64,000 bases of DNA, from NCBI GenBank assembly GCA_963556145.1, contig OY744473.1:4154001-4218000 (forward strand). Reading direction: 5' to 3'. The position numbers and the translations under genes are program-made. The notes beneath the pieces were generated by a model, which searched no databases, was not told the origin of the DNA, and saw only the letters and a list, made by a program, of their open reading frames with translations. The DNA is from Hygrocybe punicea. Lineage: Eukaryota; Basidiomycota; Agaricomycetes; Agaricales; Hygrophoraceae. This document shows positions 23,334 through 34,876 of this stretch, piece after piece. Numbering within the stretch: position 1 is the first letter of the stretch; each line of letters opens with the position of its first letter.

Positions 23334-25499
23334 CAAGCGCCAGTTGGTGGAAGGCGAAAAGGGTATTGTCTTTGTGAAAGCGCCCAAAGTTTGGTGGGCT
23401 CGGCTTGGCTTGAGGGACACCGACGGGTTACAGTTTTCTGGAACTTGGGTTTCTTTGGGCGTGGCCACAATAACCGTGTGGAAAACAGGCGGAAGGGATT
23501 GCCCGAACCGTCATCAGCGGCCACTGCTTCCGCAAAAAGTATTCTTATCTCTTTACTGTAACACTACAAGTAAAAGGACCTGGCTCAGCGAACACCGTCG
23601 CAGTTTCTTCTCTGATCCAAAAGGACTCCCTGCGTTCAACGCCCAACGCCCAACGCCCAACTGCGACCAAAAAATCAACACGGTTACGAATCATTACTCC
23701 TTTTTCTCTTCCACGGAAAGCCATTTCACGGGATGACGATTGAATGATGGCCATGGCGGGATGACAACCTGGCAGAATTCACATGAGCTTCGACAGGTAA
23801 GCGCCGAACACTAAGCCCTGACCAGTGCAATCACCACAGTCGACGCCCCGAAAGTCAAACACGTCGTTTGCAGAGATTTCGTAGCAAAGCCTAGAATGAA
23901 CGAGACCACCTGCAAAAAAAAAAGCGATTCTTTTTCGCATCAAAAACGCCTCGGTTTTTCGATGCCAGGAACTCGCCGTCATGACAATGAGGGAAACCCG
24001 AGCGATCCTTTCCGCATTTTTCTGCCCTTGAAAGTCCTGAATTCCACAGTCAACTGCGAGTGCCTGCAATGTGTGGGGGCCTACAAGTATAATATACGTA
24101 CAATCTTGCCTTGAAGGAGGTCGCGCATATATGCGTTCATGGTTAATAGGTTGGATGTATGCGTGAGAAACTTGAAAAAATTTCTTGACAAGGTTTGCTG
24201 GTGCCAAGGTTTGCAAATTCGACGGAAGTCCACAAAACCGTCAAGTCTGGGATGACTTTTGTGATCCGTCGACGTCCAATTCACCCCAAGATGGCGATAT
24301 AAGTCTCAGGAATTACTTCGCAATCACGCCCGTCTTTCTTTCTGAAGGGGGAACACGAGATCCGTAAGGATGGACTCGGAGCATTGACTGATTGGCTCAA
24401 GTGCACACGCCTCCTAGTTTGCCCGGTCGCCCGTTATTGCTGAAATAACCGCCGTTGACCAAATACCGTTGATGACAGATGTGGAACTGATTTCAGGCCC
24501 CAGAACAGAACATGACCTTCAAGTTGACTTGCGGTGTGGACCCAAATAATTTGTTCGTTGAACTCCGGATATACTCACCAATAACCCCAAAGGAACGCGA
24601 ATACATCGAGTTTTGACATGCGGCATGAGGAGACAATCCTCCAAGCCGATACGATACCATTAATATTATTAATAAGAATTAATTTAAAGCACCACTACCC
24701 TGCGGATCATAGGCGGGGGCGGCGGAATAGAGCTTGTCACCCGGATATTCTAGGTCAGTTGCCAGGATGAGCTTTGAGTTGTTCCCGTTGATCCGTCCTC
24801 TTCGACAAAGTTACAGACACCCGATGCCCAGGTGCAGCGCGGGTCTCAAGCTCAAGTAATGTCATCCAGTGCGCTGGCAATAAATTCCAGTCTGACCGGT
24901 CCGAATCACCAGAAATCGGTGGTGGAAATATTGGCAGCACAGTTCCCATCTTCCCATCCTTGATGTCGAGTGCGTTTCTCGAATGTGAGGCTTATCATGG
25001 AGTGCGTCACGTATGTCGGGTTCCTCTCTCTGCTCATGATCAGCATCTTGATATGCAATCCGTTTGAAGTTACCCACAGTGCTTCGGCGAAGCTTGGTGA
25101 ATTGGGAATCAAGTGGTACGGTAACAAATGATACATGTCGTCTTTTTTAGGGTATCTGCATCAAGAACGTACAATTCGAGCAGGACGGCACTGGATTCGC
25201 CTATGCCCAACCCTACCATTTCACTGGCAGTGTATCGGTTTCCTCTCTGTCTACATGATGCACAATCCATCCATCCTTCATGTTAACCCTTCGTGGTTCC
25301 TGGACGGTGTTTGTACCACATGGTCGACGAGGATTCGTCGAGGAATGACAAAGCATCCCTAAATCCCAGTATTGATAGTACTTACGAGAAAGGGCCCTCC
25401 CTATTCTTCAATGTCGCACGTGCATTCTATTAACTAGCGGTTTGACGTCGCACGAGCTTGCAAGTGCAAGTAGAGCTAGGGCTTTGTAAGCGGATTCAA
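23334..25499. other. 2.2 kb with no convincing gene
   Basis: Contains the KIN1 upstream region. ORFs at 23779-24216 (minus) and 24755-25136 (minus) have no recognisable domain, splice pattern or repeat. An AT-rich stretch (taatattattaataagaattaat) lies at about 24661-24683. This could be decayed transposon DNA. Confidence 0.3.
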
Positions 25500-25684
25500 A
25501 TAGACTAATTGCTCGCGAGAAGGATTGATGCGAGCGACCTTATATACTGAAAGCCCCCGTTCTCCCTTTCTCATTCTTCTTCGTCTCTTTTCTCCCCTTC
25601 TTTCCTCTTGTCCTTCTCAGTATCAGTCTCATTCATTTTTACAATTTCCTGTTCACCACTTGTCTTTCGTTTTCCACCTTCCTC

Positions 25685-26974
25685 ATGACCATGACTTATG
25701 GCCCTCCTCCCCCCGCTACTGATAAGGATATCTCCTCCCTCAACGCCGATTTGTCAAATACGGCCGAATCTACCATCAGGGAGAATGAGGCTAGGAAGTC
25801 TCGCAACGCCTTACGCCAGACTCAGCGCGATGATCCCGATTTCCTTCTCGTTATTGACGATGACGAACCCTTATTAGATGTCGCTGGCGCGGATATCGGA
25901 GACGACACGACACCTCCCTCCCGACCTTCCACCCCTCTTCGCACTCCCGACATGAACTCTATTCTCGCAGCAATCATGTCTATGACTCCGCGTTCTCGTC
26001 AGGCACTTGCCTTGCTCTGCGACGACACCTCCGACAAAACCGGTCCTGACCCTGGGAAGCAATCCCCTCCGAAGATCATCTTCTCATCCGACAAAGAACG
26101 CCCGAACCCTTCTCGCACTTCTGTCTCCTTTGTAGTTCACCCCCTCATAGTCAAACTTGCTGAAACTAGTTTCCATATCCCCCTCTCGATGTTCACTTCT
26201 GCATCCACAGATTTGTTGTGGAAAAATTCCGCTACCCTTTCCACGAAGAAGATCATGCTGCCCTCCGGTGTCAAATACACCATTGTCGATCCTGCACAAT
26301 TTCCCAATGAAGACGAGATACTCATTCCCGAATTCCATGAAGCTTATCAAAACCTGCTGGAATTTCAGAGGCAATATGGTGACGAAAAATTTTACCAACG
26401 CTCCTACAATCATTATCATTTCCTCTGTTCCACCGCCCATTTTTCACAGAATTTTCGAGCTATCAGAAAATTCGACAAGGACGTGCGCCAAGAGGCCGCC
26501 TACGATCCGAAGGAGTTCAGCGAAGAGCTTTATCTGATGAAATTCGAAGTTACCAAGGCTGAGGTCTTCCGCGAAGAGCAGCGCGAGGAGATTGATCGCT
26601 TACGGCGAGGCCTTACCGGCCCTGAACGTACTGACAAGCTTCGGGACCGTCCCCATCCATACCCCTCCCCTGGTGTTTCAGTGGATCCGAAGCCCTTTTC
26701 ATCCGGCAAGGCCAGTCCCACCGTCACTGTCACTTGCCTCATTTGCGGACGGCCCGGTCACCGATTCACTACTTGCACTTACACCTCGACAGAGAAGGGC
26801 TCGCAGGTCTGGGCCAAATGGTTCAACAAGACCTTTACCGCTCGTCTCTCCGGCTCGCTCCTCTGCATCAACTGGAATATCTTCGGCAAATGTTCCAAAC
26901 CCCATCCCTCCCATCATGCTTGTTCCATTTGCGGCCTTACCGACCATCACGCCAGTTCCCGTTCCTGCACTTGA
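25685..26974 (+). CDS. gag-like protein of the DIRS/Ngaro element
   Basis: 429 residues starting MTMTYGPPPP. It has an acidic, disordered N-terminus, a conserved middle block (KIMLPSGVKYTIVDP, then FPNEDEILIPEFHEAYQNL) and a C-terminal zinc-knuckle region with CLICGRPGHRFTTC (C-x2-C-x4-H-x4-C) and a second Cys/His cluster (CSKPHPSHHACSICG). It probably packages element RNA. It ends in a frame that overlaps the start of the RT frame by several hundred bases, so RT may be made by frameshift, reinitiation or splicing. Confidence 0.75.
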   Translation: MTMTYGPPPPATDKDISSLNADLSNTAESTIRENEARKSRNALRQTQRDDPDFLLVIDDDEPLLDVAGADIGDDTTPPSRPSTPLRTPDMNSILAAIMSMTPRSRQALALLCDDTSDKTGPDPGKQSPPKIIFSSDKERPNPSRTSVSFVVHPLIVKLAETSFHIPLSMFTSASTDLLWKNSATLSTKKIMLPSGVKYTIVDPAQFPNEDEILIPEFHEAYQNLLEFQRQYGDEKFYQRSYNHYHFLCSTAHFSQNFRAIRKFDKDVRQEAAYDPKEFSEELYLMKFEVTKAEVFREEQREEIDRLRRGLTGPERTDKLRDRPHPYPSPGVSVDPKPFSSGKASPTVTVTCLICGRPGHRFTTCTYTSTEKGSQVWAKWFNKTFTARLSGSLLCINWNIFGKCSKPHPSHHACSICGLTDHHASSRSCT

Positions 26975-26981
26975 TCTCATC

Positions 26982-28836
26982 AAAGATCGCATAGTTACGC
27001 CTTATTCTTACGCAGCCTTTGAATCCTCCTTACGCGAGGCTAATCTCTCTCATCAGTACCCGGACCTCGTGCATAAACTCAGATACGGTTTCCCTCTTGG
27101 CGATCTCGAACCATTAACTTGTACTTATACACCTCCCAATCACGCCTCAGCATACGAGCATCAGAACGATATTCTTTCTTACTTCAATGATGAAATCTCC
27201 TTGGGTCGAATGTCCGGTCCCTACACGCGGGAGGAAGTCGAGAACATCCTCGGCGGCCCCTTCCGCTCCTCCCCTATTCAGGTGCATGTTGTTCCTGCAG
27301 AGGGAGACAAGCCCGGCAAGAAACGGATATGTCGGAACCTGTCCTTCAAGGGTTCTCCACGCACCTCCGTCAACGACCAGCTTGACTCTGACGATTTCCC
27401 CACGCGATGGGGCACCGCCCAGGTCATGGCGGATATAGTGAGTCGCCCCCTCCCTTTTTCCCCTCCACCCCACTTTCTCTACTCTGTCGCGCTTGCGGCA
27501 GACTTCCTTTTCTTTTCAAACCTCTCCGTCACATTCTGTGCTTCACATCAAGCGCTGGCTTGGTTACGTTCGAGCGCCGGCTCGTTCCCCCCTTTACTGT
27601 TCCAACTCCCCCTTGAGCCACGAACTCTGTCCTTACGCATCTCCCTGTCAGATTGCCAGTGCGCCCGCTGGGGCTCAAGCTGCGGCGCTGGACATCTCCG
27701 CCGCATACCGCACCATTCCAGTTTGGCCCCCTCACAAAGCCTTTTTAGTCGTGAGTCTCTCCGACTCCTTTTACATCGACCACAATATCATATTCGGATT
27801 ATGCACGGCTGGCGGCCTCCAAGGTGAGGTCGCCGATGCCACCCTTGACGTCTGCGTGCATCGGGGCATCGGCCCAATGATTAAATGGGTCGACGACATC
27901 GTCCCTTTTCGTTTCCCCGTTGGTGGTGACGGTGTTTCATCCCCCTACATTTACTCTTACGACCTTTCTTCCATGAAAGGCCGTATTGAGGATCTCGGTG
28001 TCCCGTGGCACCCCACTAAGGGCCAGGATTTTTCTTTTTCTGTTTCCTACGTCGGCTTCCTTTGGGATATTCCCGGGCGATCTGTTTCCCTGACTGACGT
28101 TAAACGTTTAAAATTCAAGAAGAAAGTCGACCTCTTCCTCGATCTCTTCACGAACCAGCGCGTGCCCGAGAAGGAAGTTCTCAGCATCAGCGGCTCTCTC
28201 TCGCACATAGCCTTTGTTTATACGTCTGGCCGCTCCTACCTTTCCTCCCTCTACACATTCTCCTCCACCTTCACCAACAAGTTCTCCCCCCGCTGGGTCC
28301 CCGCTTCGGTCATCTCCGATCTCCGGCATTGGAGCCTCCTTCTCGACTCCTCCGTCTCCCGCTCACTGGCCCCCAAGGCCCCCCTGATTGACCTCGACAT
28401 TTGGGTAGACGCTTCCTCCAGTTGGGGGGTTGGCGTTCTCATACAAGGTGAATGGGATGCCTGGAAGCTGAAGGGCAACTGGAAAGGTCCCGGCCGTGAC
28501 ATCGGTTGGCTCGAGGCCACTGCAGTCGAATTCGTATGCCTCATTATTGAGGCGAGGGGTTTCCGCAACACAGATGTGTTGATCCGCAGCGATAACATGG
28601 GCGTTATAGGTGCCTTCACCAAAGGCCGTGGCCGAAACTTCATGGTAAACCTCTCAGTCCGCCGGACGGACCTCCTGTTGGTTGACAACAATCTCACACT
28701 TTCCCTCTATTATGTCCAATCTGAGGAGAACCTGGCGGACCCCATCTCACGCGGCGTTTTGGGCCCCAAGTCTCTCCGGTCCCCGACTGTCATATCGCTC
28801 CCATGCGAAATTTCCAATTACTTCCTCCATGCTTAG
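26982..28836 (+). CDS. reverse transcriptase-RNase H with a spliceosomal intron
   Basis: The first part (KDRIVTPYSYAAFE, then SLGRMSGPYTREEVE, then KKRICRNLSFKG, then DSDDFPTRWGTAQVMADI) stops at a GTGAGT donor (27439). The frame resumes after CAG at 27652 with IASAPAGAQAAALDISAAYRTIPV, so a 213-bp intron splits the RT fingers/palm. The catalytic WVDDIV follows. RNase H is seen as DIWVDASSSWG, WLEATAVE, IRSDNMG and ENLADPISRG, with the acidic residues in place. The C-terminus overlaps the next ORF by about 155 bases. No internal stop was found outside the intron, so the copy may be functional. The protein start is uncertain. Confidence 0.8.
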
Positions 28837-30133
28837 CACAATCTCTACATACGCGTTGGCCCGTGCCGACGTGACCCCGTTGTCATCGCCCTTTCAGACT
28901 CAGCTGGTCCGGAGTGTTCGACTGGGCGTGTCGCAGGCTTCAGGCGGTCGAATCGATAAAAAACCAAGAAAACCCAAGAAAGGCTGTCAGTATGCCCCCT
29001 CCTCGTTTCGTCCTTTTGTTACTGCTAGCAATCGTCTTCTCGCATGGCATACGCCCTTTACCTCCTCTTATCATGATTCTTTATGTTCTGAGCTCCCCCC
29101 TCATGCCATTTCGCGTCTCTTCCAAGTTTTACTTCTTTCATTAGATGAAAATACACGTTCTGTTTATGGCGCAGGCCTCCTTCGTTTTACACAATTTTGC
29201 GATGATATGAGAGTCCCTGAAGCTAAGCGCATGCCTGCCTCGGAAGTTTTGCTTGCAGCCTTTGCAGCCACGGGTGCTTCCAAAGTCTCGCGTTCATGTG
29301 TCGACTCCTGGCTCGCCGGCCTCCACTTTTGGCATCTTTTCAATGGTGCACCATGGCACGGCACTGAATCCGAGCTGCTCGCGAAGGTCCGGGTAGGTGT
29401 TTCCAAGCTCGTTCCGACCTCCTCCGTTCGTCCCAAACGTGCTCCCGTCACCGTCGAACACATGCACGCATTGTACAAATCCCTTGATTTGACCAATGCC
29501 TTCGACGCGGCGGTTTGGGCTTGTGCCTGTATTGCCTTCTGGTGTTGCTGCAGACTGGGCGAGCTGGTGATACCTAGTCCTGGCACCTTTAACCCCACCA
29601 AACACGTCTCCCGAGGCACTTCTATTCGCTTTGACCGTGTCAGAGCTGGCCCCGAACATGCTACCTTCCACATACCCTGGACTAAGACCACGAAGGAGCT
29701 CGGTGCAGACATCTCAGTCACTTCAATATCAGAACCCTCCAACCCCCTTGCTGCCCTTCGTCATCATCTCAGCGCCAACTCGACTGTTCTGCCAGACGCC
29801 CCCCTCTTCGCATTTGAAACTGCCGATGGTGGCTGGGCCCCGCTTACTCGTGACTGGTTCCTTGACCGGGTCAATGGGATTTGGAAAAAGGAAGGTTTGC
29901 TGGACGTGTTTGGGCACGGTTTCCGGATAGGCGGCGCTACTGAACTACTATTGAGGGGCACTCCCCCCAATGTGGTGGCCACTCAGGGCAGATGGAAATC
30001 TCGTGCTTTCTTGGACTATTGGCGTAAGATAGACGCTATTCTTCCGACCTTCATCTCCCAATCCTTTTTCGCTTCACGTTTCGCTTTGTTAACTTCTTCC
30101 ATGGCTCATTTCCGTAAAAAATATCATCTATAA
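28682..30133 (+). CDS. tyrosine recombinase of the DIRS/Ngaro element
   Basis: The ORF is open from 28682; the true start is probably the ATG at about 28829 (MLSTISTYALARADV), beyond the RNase H overlap. The N-terminal half is a helical core-binding domain. The catalytic half has the conserved first Arg (CCCRLGEL), a Lys-bearing strand (IPWTKTTKELGADI), the HGFRIGG box (His and second Arg), TQGRWKS, and a candidate nucleophile Tyr in FLDYWRK. It would insert the circular cDNA of the element without a target-site duplication. No disruption is visible. Confidence 0.85.
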   Translation: MTTISHFPSIMSNLRRTWRTPSHAAFWAPSLSGPRLSYRSHAKFPITSSMLSTISTYALARADVTPLSSPFQTQLVRSVRLGVSQASGGRIDKKPRKPKKGCQYAPSSFRPFVTASNRLLAWHTPFTSSYHDSLCSELPPHAISRLFQVLLLSLDENTRSVYGAGLLRFTQFCDDMRVPEAKRMPASEVLLAAFAATGASKVSRSCVDSWLAGLHFWHLFNGAPWHGTESELLAKVRVGVSKLVPTSSVRPKRAPVTVEHMHALYKSLDLTNAFDAAVWACACIAFWCCCRLGELVIPSPGTFNPTKHVSRGTSIRFDRVRAGPEHATFHIPWTKTTKELGADISVTSISEPSNPLAALRHHLSANSTVLPDAPLFAFETADGGWAPLTRDWFLDRVNGIWKKEGLLDVFGHGFRIGGATELLLRGTPPNVVATQGRWKSRAFLDYWRKIDAILPTFISQSFFASRFALLTSSMAHFRKKYHL

Positions 30134-30508
30134 ATTGTCCCCTGTCCCCACAACACACTTCTCTCTCTTGCTCCGCTTTGTTTGGGTGTCGTCTCGGTGA
30201 AGTCGACAGTTGTGAGCTACGCTCGTTTTGGTGCTTGTCCCCTTCAACCTCGATTCTTCGGACAAAGTCCTTCCAATTTGCTCACTCAAGGATCTCGAAA
30301 TACATTATATGTGATCGACAAAACGCTTTTCTCTCTTCCCTTCAACACTTCCATATTCCGAACCCTCCTTGCGTTTATGTTTCTCACCTATAGAACCTCC
30401 CCTTCATTTCGATCTCCTTCTCCCAAATAACAAAATGAGATCCCGAGCGTCTGCTCGATTTTCAATACATTTGTCCTCGTAATACACTTGCCATCGCTCG
30501 GGATTCTC

Positions 30509-31011
30509 CCCCATCTATGGTAACGAGCAATTACAAAGCTGTGTGTTGTACCTTGGTGGAGCTCAATGAGATATGTACTTGTCAGTGGTAATCTACTATT
30601 TCTGATGAGGGTTTTCGGCGATTGACACCTCCCAACTATCTCAAAATTTAAAAACACCTCTAGGAGCTGTCCGAACACGCTCGAATTCCAAATGCCGGTG
30701 GGATCAGAAATAAATATTAATAAATGCCAACGAATTTGGGATGGGCTAGGTCACGTAGTCTATGGTTACTAACGGTAACGTGTTTACACTAAAAAGTGGT
30801 CACGTCTTTCTCTCTTAAAAGTGGTACAGCCCGCTGTACTCCGCTAGTATATGGTTTTCAAGCACCATCTCATTATTGCTATTGGACTGGTGCTGCAGCA
30901 CCACCATGACAGGAGACTGAGTATGGTTTTCCTGCACCATGATGGGTAAAAATTAAGGATGGTGCTACAGCAGTCATCAGTGCGGCCACTGCAACAAGCC
31001 AAATCTACTGG
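30509..31011. other. transposon-rich spacer
   Basis: No gene seen. Near 30880-30980 short words such as atggtgctgcagcacc and catggtgcaggaaa recur. Similar words occur beyond the palindrome at 31890-31930, so the palindrome may sit in a larger repeat. Confidence 0.35.
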
Positions 31012-31860
31012 CACAGGGTGCGCAGTAGCATACCATGTCACACAGTATCTTGAAAGTACTTGACAAGTATACTAAATATCATTACCGTAACATTCAACAT
31101 GGTATTGTAACAGTATTCAGACATAAACTACAATACTTGTGCTCAAATTCATCTGAAGGTATGAAGGCAAATGAGACTTATACCTTTTCAATAACATCAA
31201 GCCTTTTGTTTCACTACTTTTACTGTATCTACAGCAAAGTACCATATAGTTCGGATAGAATACTTGCAGCCTAAGATGAATAAAAGTATTAAACTAGTAA
31301 GGAAGTTGTGCCACTTTCACTACTAGGATACCTTTTGAATCCTTTCAAGATACAGTGTGAAATAGTATAGTACTATTGCCATATTGTGGATTTAAGATAC
31401 TGTGTCAATACTTTTAAGATACTTTTATTATAATAAAAGTACTGAAACAGTATCTTAAAAGTATTGACACAGTATCTTAAATCTACAATATGGCAACAGT
31501 ACTATACTATTTCACACTGTATCTTGAAAGGATTCAAAAGGTATCCTAGTAGTGAAAGTGGCACAACTTCCTTACTAGTTTAATACTTTTATTCATCTTA
31601 GGCTGCAAGTATTCTATCCGAACTATACGGTACTTTGCTGTAGATACAGTAAAAGTAATGAAACAAAAGGCTTGATGTTATTGAAAAGGTATAAGTCTCA
31701 TTTGCCTTCATACCTTCAGATGAATTTGAGCACAAGTATTGTAGTTTATGTCTGAATACTGTTACAATACTATGTTGAATGTTACGGTAATGATATTTAG
31801 TATACTTGTCAAGTACTTTCAAGATACTGTGTGACATGGTATGCTACTGTGCACCCTGTG
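31012..31860. repeat. 849-bp near-perfect palindrome (foldback element)
   Basis: The arms (~31012-31423 and ~31449-31860) are inverted copies with about six mismatches over ~412 bp, roughly 98.5% identity. They are separated by ~25 AT-rich bases centred near 31436. The ends are CACAGGGTGC...GCACCCTGTG. Each arm encodes the same 79-codon ORF (starting MSHSILKVLDKY), which is probably chance. Internal words such as AGTATCTT and AAAGTACTTGA repeat, as in subterminal regions of hAT-like elements. No clear target duplication was found. Confidence 0.9.
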
Positions 31861-31899
31861 TGGGTGGTTTCTCAGCACCACAATGAGATTGAGTGATGG

Positions 31900-32444
31900 T
31901 GGTTCTACAGCACCATGGCCATACCAACGAGGTGGTTCCCCATGGTAACAGGAGGTGCAGTGACACCAGATTCTGGAACGGAACAATAACCGGAAAGTAA
32001 AAATAATGCAGCACTGTGGAAAATATCAACCGGGTATGGATCATCATGGTAATGACTGGGAAGAAGGTAATGAAGTTGTTCTTCAACATGTTGACAAAGG
32101 TCCAAGTCAAATCCATTGGAAAAATATATATTCCCTTGCTTGTCCGATAAACGGCTGTTGTCGTATCCAGAAATGCATATGAAGTCCCAGAAATATGTTC
32201 CCAAGTCCATCTTGTTCTCTATACCATAAGCTGATTGTCATCTAACCAATTGATTGAGATCCGGGATTGTATACCAAATACTGTCCATGGCACCGGGATA
32301 GAAGTCAAAAATGGCACGTCGGAAAGTGATGAAGTCCTTTGCTGAGGTGGCAGGAAGGGTAGACCAAAGTTTGTAGTTGTTGAGGTACCGGAGCATTGTT
32401 ACATTTTTCAACTCCGCAACTCCGATTCCGACTCCACTACCCAC
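31900..32444 (-). pseudogene. gypsy-type gag relic
   Basis: From 32444 down, one frame reads YKLWSTLPATSAKDFITFRRAIFDFYPGA and PDLNQLVR, then a stop. The next frame continues with DLGTYFWDF, FSNGFDLDLCQHVE and LPSHYHDDPYPVDIFHSAALFLL. This is the order of blocks in gag-like proteins of Ty3/gypsy elements common in basidiomycetes (a TFRTEIL-YPG block, a short helix, then YHDNPY). Several frame changes show that it is dead. The palindrome at 31012-31860 lies just downstream, perhaps inserted in the same relic. Confidence 0.6.
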
Positions 32445-34870
32445 GATGACGATTCCACTTTACCATACCTTCCTTTTTCATTCCCCTTTACCTTTTGTCT
32501 TCTTTTGGACATTGTTGTTTATTCTTGTCCTTGTTCTCTTTTCTTCCTTTCTTCTTCTAGAACAATCCAGACCGACCATGGACACATCCCCACGTTACCT
32601 TGCTGTACCCGAATAGTCTCCTTGCCAATGGACATCATCGCTATTGTCTTTTCCCTCGCCCTGACATATTGTTGACTTCATCCCACGACAAACCGATTCA
32701 CAATGGCTGTACTCCCGACACAGCTCATTACCGTAATTGTTATTGGCAGCATTGCCATCACCTTCCTGATCGGTTTCTACTTTGTTATGATCTATCTTTG
32801 GCATCGGCATCGAAACCCTTCCGCCATTGATACTTCTGACTTCCACCTCAACAATATCTCGACACGTAATTGACAATTGCCATTCCCGGATATATGGTTT
32901 CCACTTTCGTATTCTATGCCTACCATTATCCTCCCTGACGATCCGACGACATTCCTCACCTGCACGCATGCCCTGGACAATCCTCGATCACGGGACATTT
33001 CACTGTTCTCTCTAATCCGACCATTGCTGAAGCACATTCTTTTGGACTTCGACCACAGACCATACGACTTCCCAAACAGTGAACCAACCCCTATCACATA
33101 TTGTTCGCACGACACCGCTTCAATGCAGTACCCGACGACTTGTTCCCACAGCTTGTCACTCGTGCCATGACTCGAAACCTGGACCCACATTCATTTAACC
33201 TTTTCCATCTATAACCTTGATATCTCCCACACTCGTTTACAATGATACCCTTTCTTGGACGAATACCGACATCAAGTGGACCTTCTTGTTCCACAAACAG
33301 GACAAGACATCGCTCCTCGATACGTCATCAACACAGACATCGTCATCCGGTACAGCTTGTGCTGTTCACATGTCTGACCTCAACTAGCCCACTGTCCTAG
33401 TTGGTTTTTTCCTTTATACATTCCTTCATTTTCTTTCATACCAACCTTGCCGTTACATCCACACCACCTCAAGACACTCTCATCACCAACCCCACACTGG
33501 ACGATACCCATCTTCGACCCGACTGTGCAACACACTTGCCAGACTGCGCACTTGCCTGTTACAGCAAGTGTAGACCCCGAATAGGCAATTCTGCACATCA
33601 CATGATCCAATGACAAATCATCCGAGTCATCCGGACCCCCTCTATTCCTCAATGACACCCGGGCCTCCAGTTGGATCGCGAGAACATTGACATGAGGATG
33701 CCTCGTGTACGCCTCATGGTGAACACATGGTAGAGTTGGACATGTTATGGCTTCATGGTTGTATTTCTATTTACCTCCCCTCAAGACCAGTCACTATATA
33801 TACTGTTCTTGTTGTTGGTTCGGAATTTTTCTTCTTTTCCTTTCTTTACGTTTAGTCTGGTTCTTGGGGCAGACTCATCTTGTTTTGGGTAACCCCCACG
33901 GCTCGCAATGACACTAGACCTTGACCCCCCCTTCTTAGCAGTGTTGTCTTAGCTGTAAGCAACAATGAAAGCTGCTGTTCTCCCCTCTGGAAACCGATCC
34001 CCTGTTAAGTTGATTGTTGCTGGAGCCCGCTGCAGAAGCGATCTGTAACAAGCATGTAACGAATCTTCATAGCATCCGAGAGTCTGCAGTTGGAGCCGAG
34101 CATGTCAATTCCATTAAAGAAACAGGGCAGGTTGTGTTCATCACCATAAAAATTGGGGCTGAATGATCACCTCGGAGAGGCATGAATCCGTGTGTCATAT
34201 CAGGGAATTTCCAAATCAGGATGTGGGTCGGGTCGGGGAGGTGTGAGGAAGGGGTCGAAGTTGTAAGCAGAGCTGAGCAATTAGAGTCAGGAACAAAGGA
34301 TAAATGTCATAAAAGTCAAAGCTGATGGTGGGGAGGGTATGAAAAGACAAAAGAAACTGAATTCCTCATGGTGGGCTCCAGTTGTGACAGCAAGTTTCGG
34401 TGTAGATCCGGAATGGAATCTATGGAAAGGGGATGATCAGCTAAGAAGTGATCTGAGGAATTCAGTTTCTTAAAGAGCAGTCTAATCAATCCAACCTGAA
34501 TCCAGGGGTTCTGGAATCAGAGGGAGAGTGTGGGGGAAAGGACAAAGAGAGCTGTAGACGATACAATAGTAACTATGTGCTACAAGTGAAGGCTGTAAAT
34601 GATAGGGGGTGAGTGGAGAGGAGGATAGGAGGAGTGGCGCCATGTACTAGGGGATGGGAAACAAAGATATATGATATACAACTGATTCCAGGTCATTAGG
34701 GACATTGCATCATGAGCACGAACGATTCTGGAGGTGGCATCCAGAGCGGAATCAATAGGAGGGACCGGCATCGAGCAGAATCAATGATATGGGAATGGGA
34801 ATGGACAGGAACAGAGTCAGATATGAAGAGGATATGGATCCACATGATCCGGAGCCTCTACACCAACCCA
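32445..34870. other. repeat-derived region, no gene
   Basis: 2.4 kb of mostly low-complexity, pyrimidine-rich sequence without a convincing ORF, lying upstream of the gag relic where an LTR and leader would be expected. Two similar words (ttacagcaagtgtagaccccgaat near 33561-33584; tgacagcaagtttcggtgtagatccgga near 34384-34411) and a tatatatac stretch (~33795) suggest degraded LTR sequence, but I could not define LTR ends. Confidence 0.35.
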
Positions 34871-34876
34871 TTGGAA

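Larger units (their letters stand above)
25500..30508 (+). mobile_element. DIRS/Ngaro-type tyrosine-recombinase retrotransposon
   Basis: Coding order is gag, RT-RNase H, tyrosine recombinase. There is no DDE integrase or protease, which is the hallmark of the DIRS order. Absence of a methyltransferase domain and the downstream position of the recombinase favour a Ngaro-like arrangement. A TATA-like tatatactg (25541-25549) precedes the first ORF. An inverted pair (GAGATCCCGAGCG at 30437-30449, CGCTCGGGATTCTC at 30495-30508) lies after the recombinase and may be part of the terminal repeats. Outer boundaries are estimates because I could not identify the split direct or inverted repeats for certain. 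Confidence 0.75.

Noticed and set aside
23779..24216. 145-codon minus-strand ORF as a gene
   Set aside because: No recognisable motif or splice pattern, and it lies in a region that otherwise looks non-coding.
31035..31837. Two identical 79-codon ORFs at 31035-31274 and 31598-31837
   Set aside because: They exist twice only because the palindrome arms are copies; the translation has no recognisable feature.
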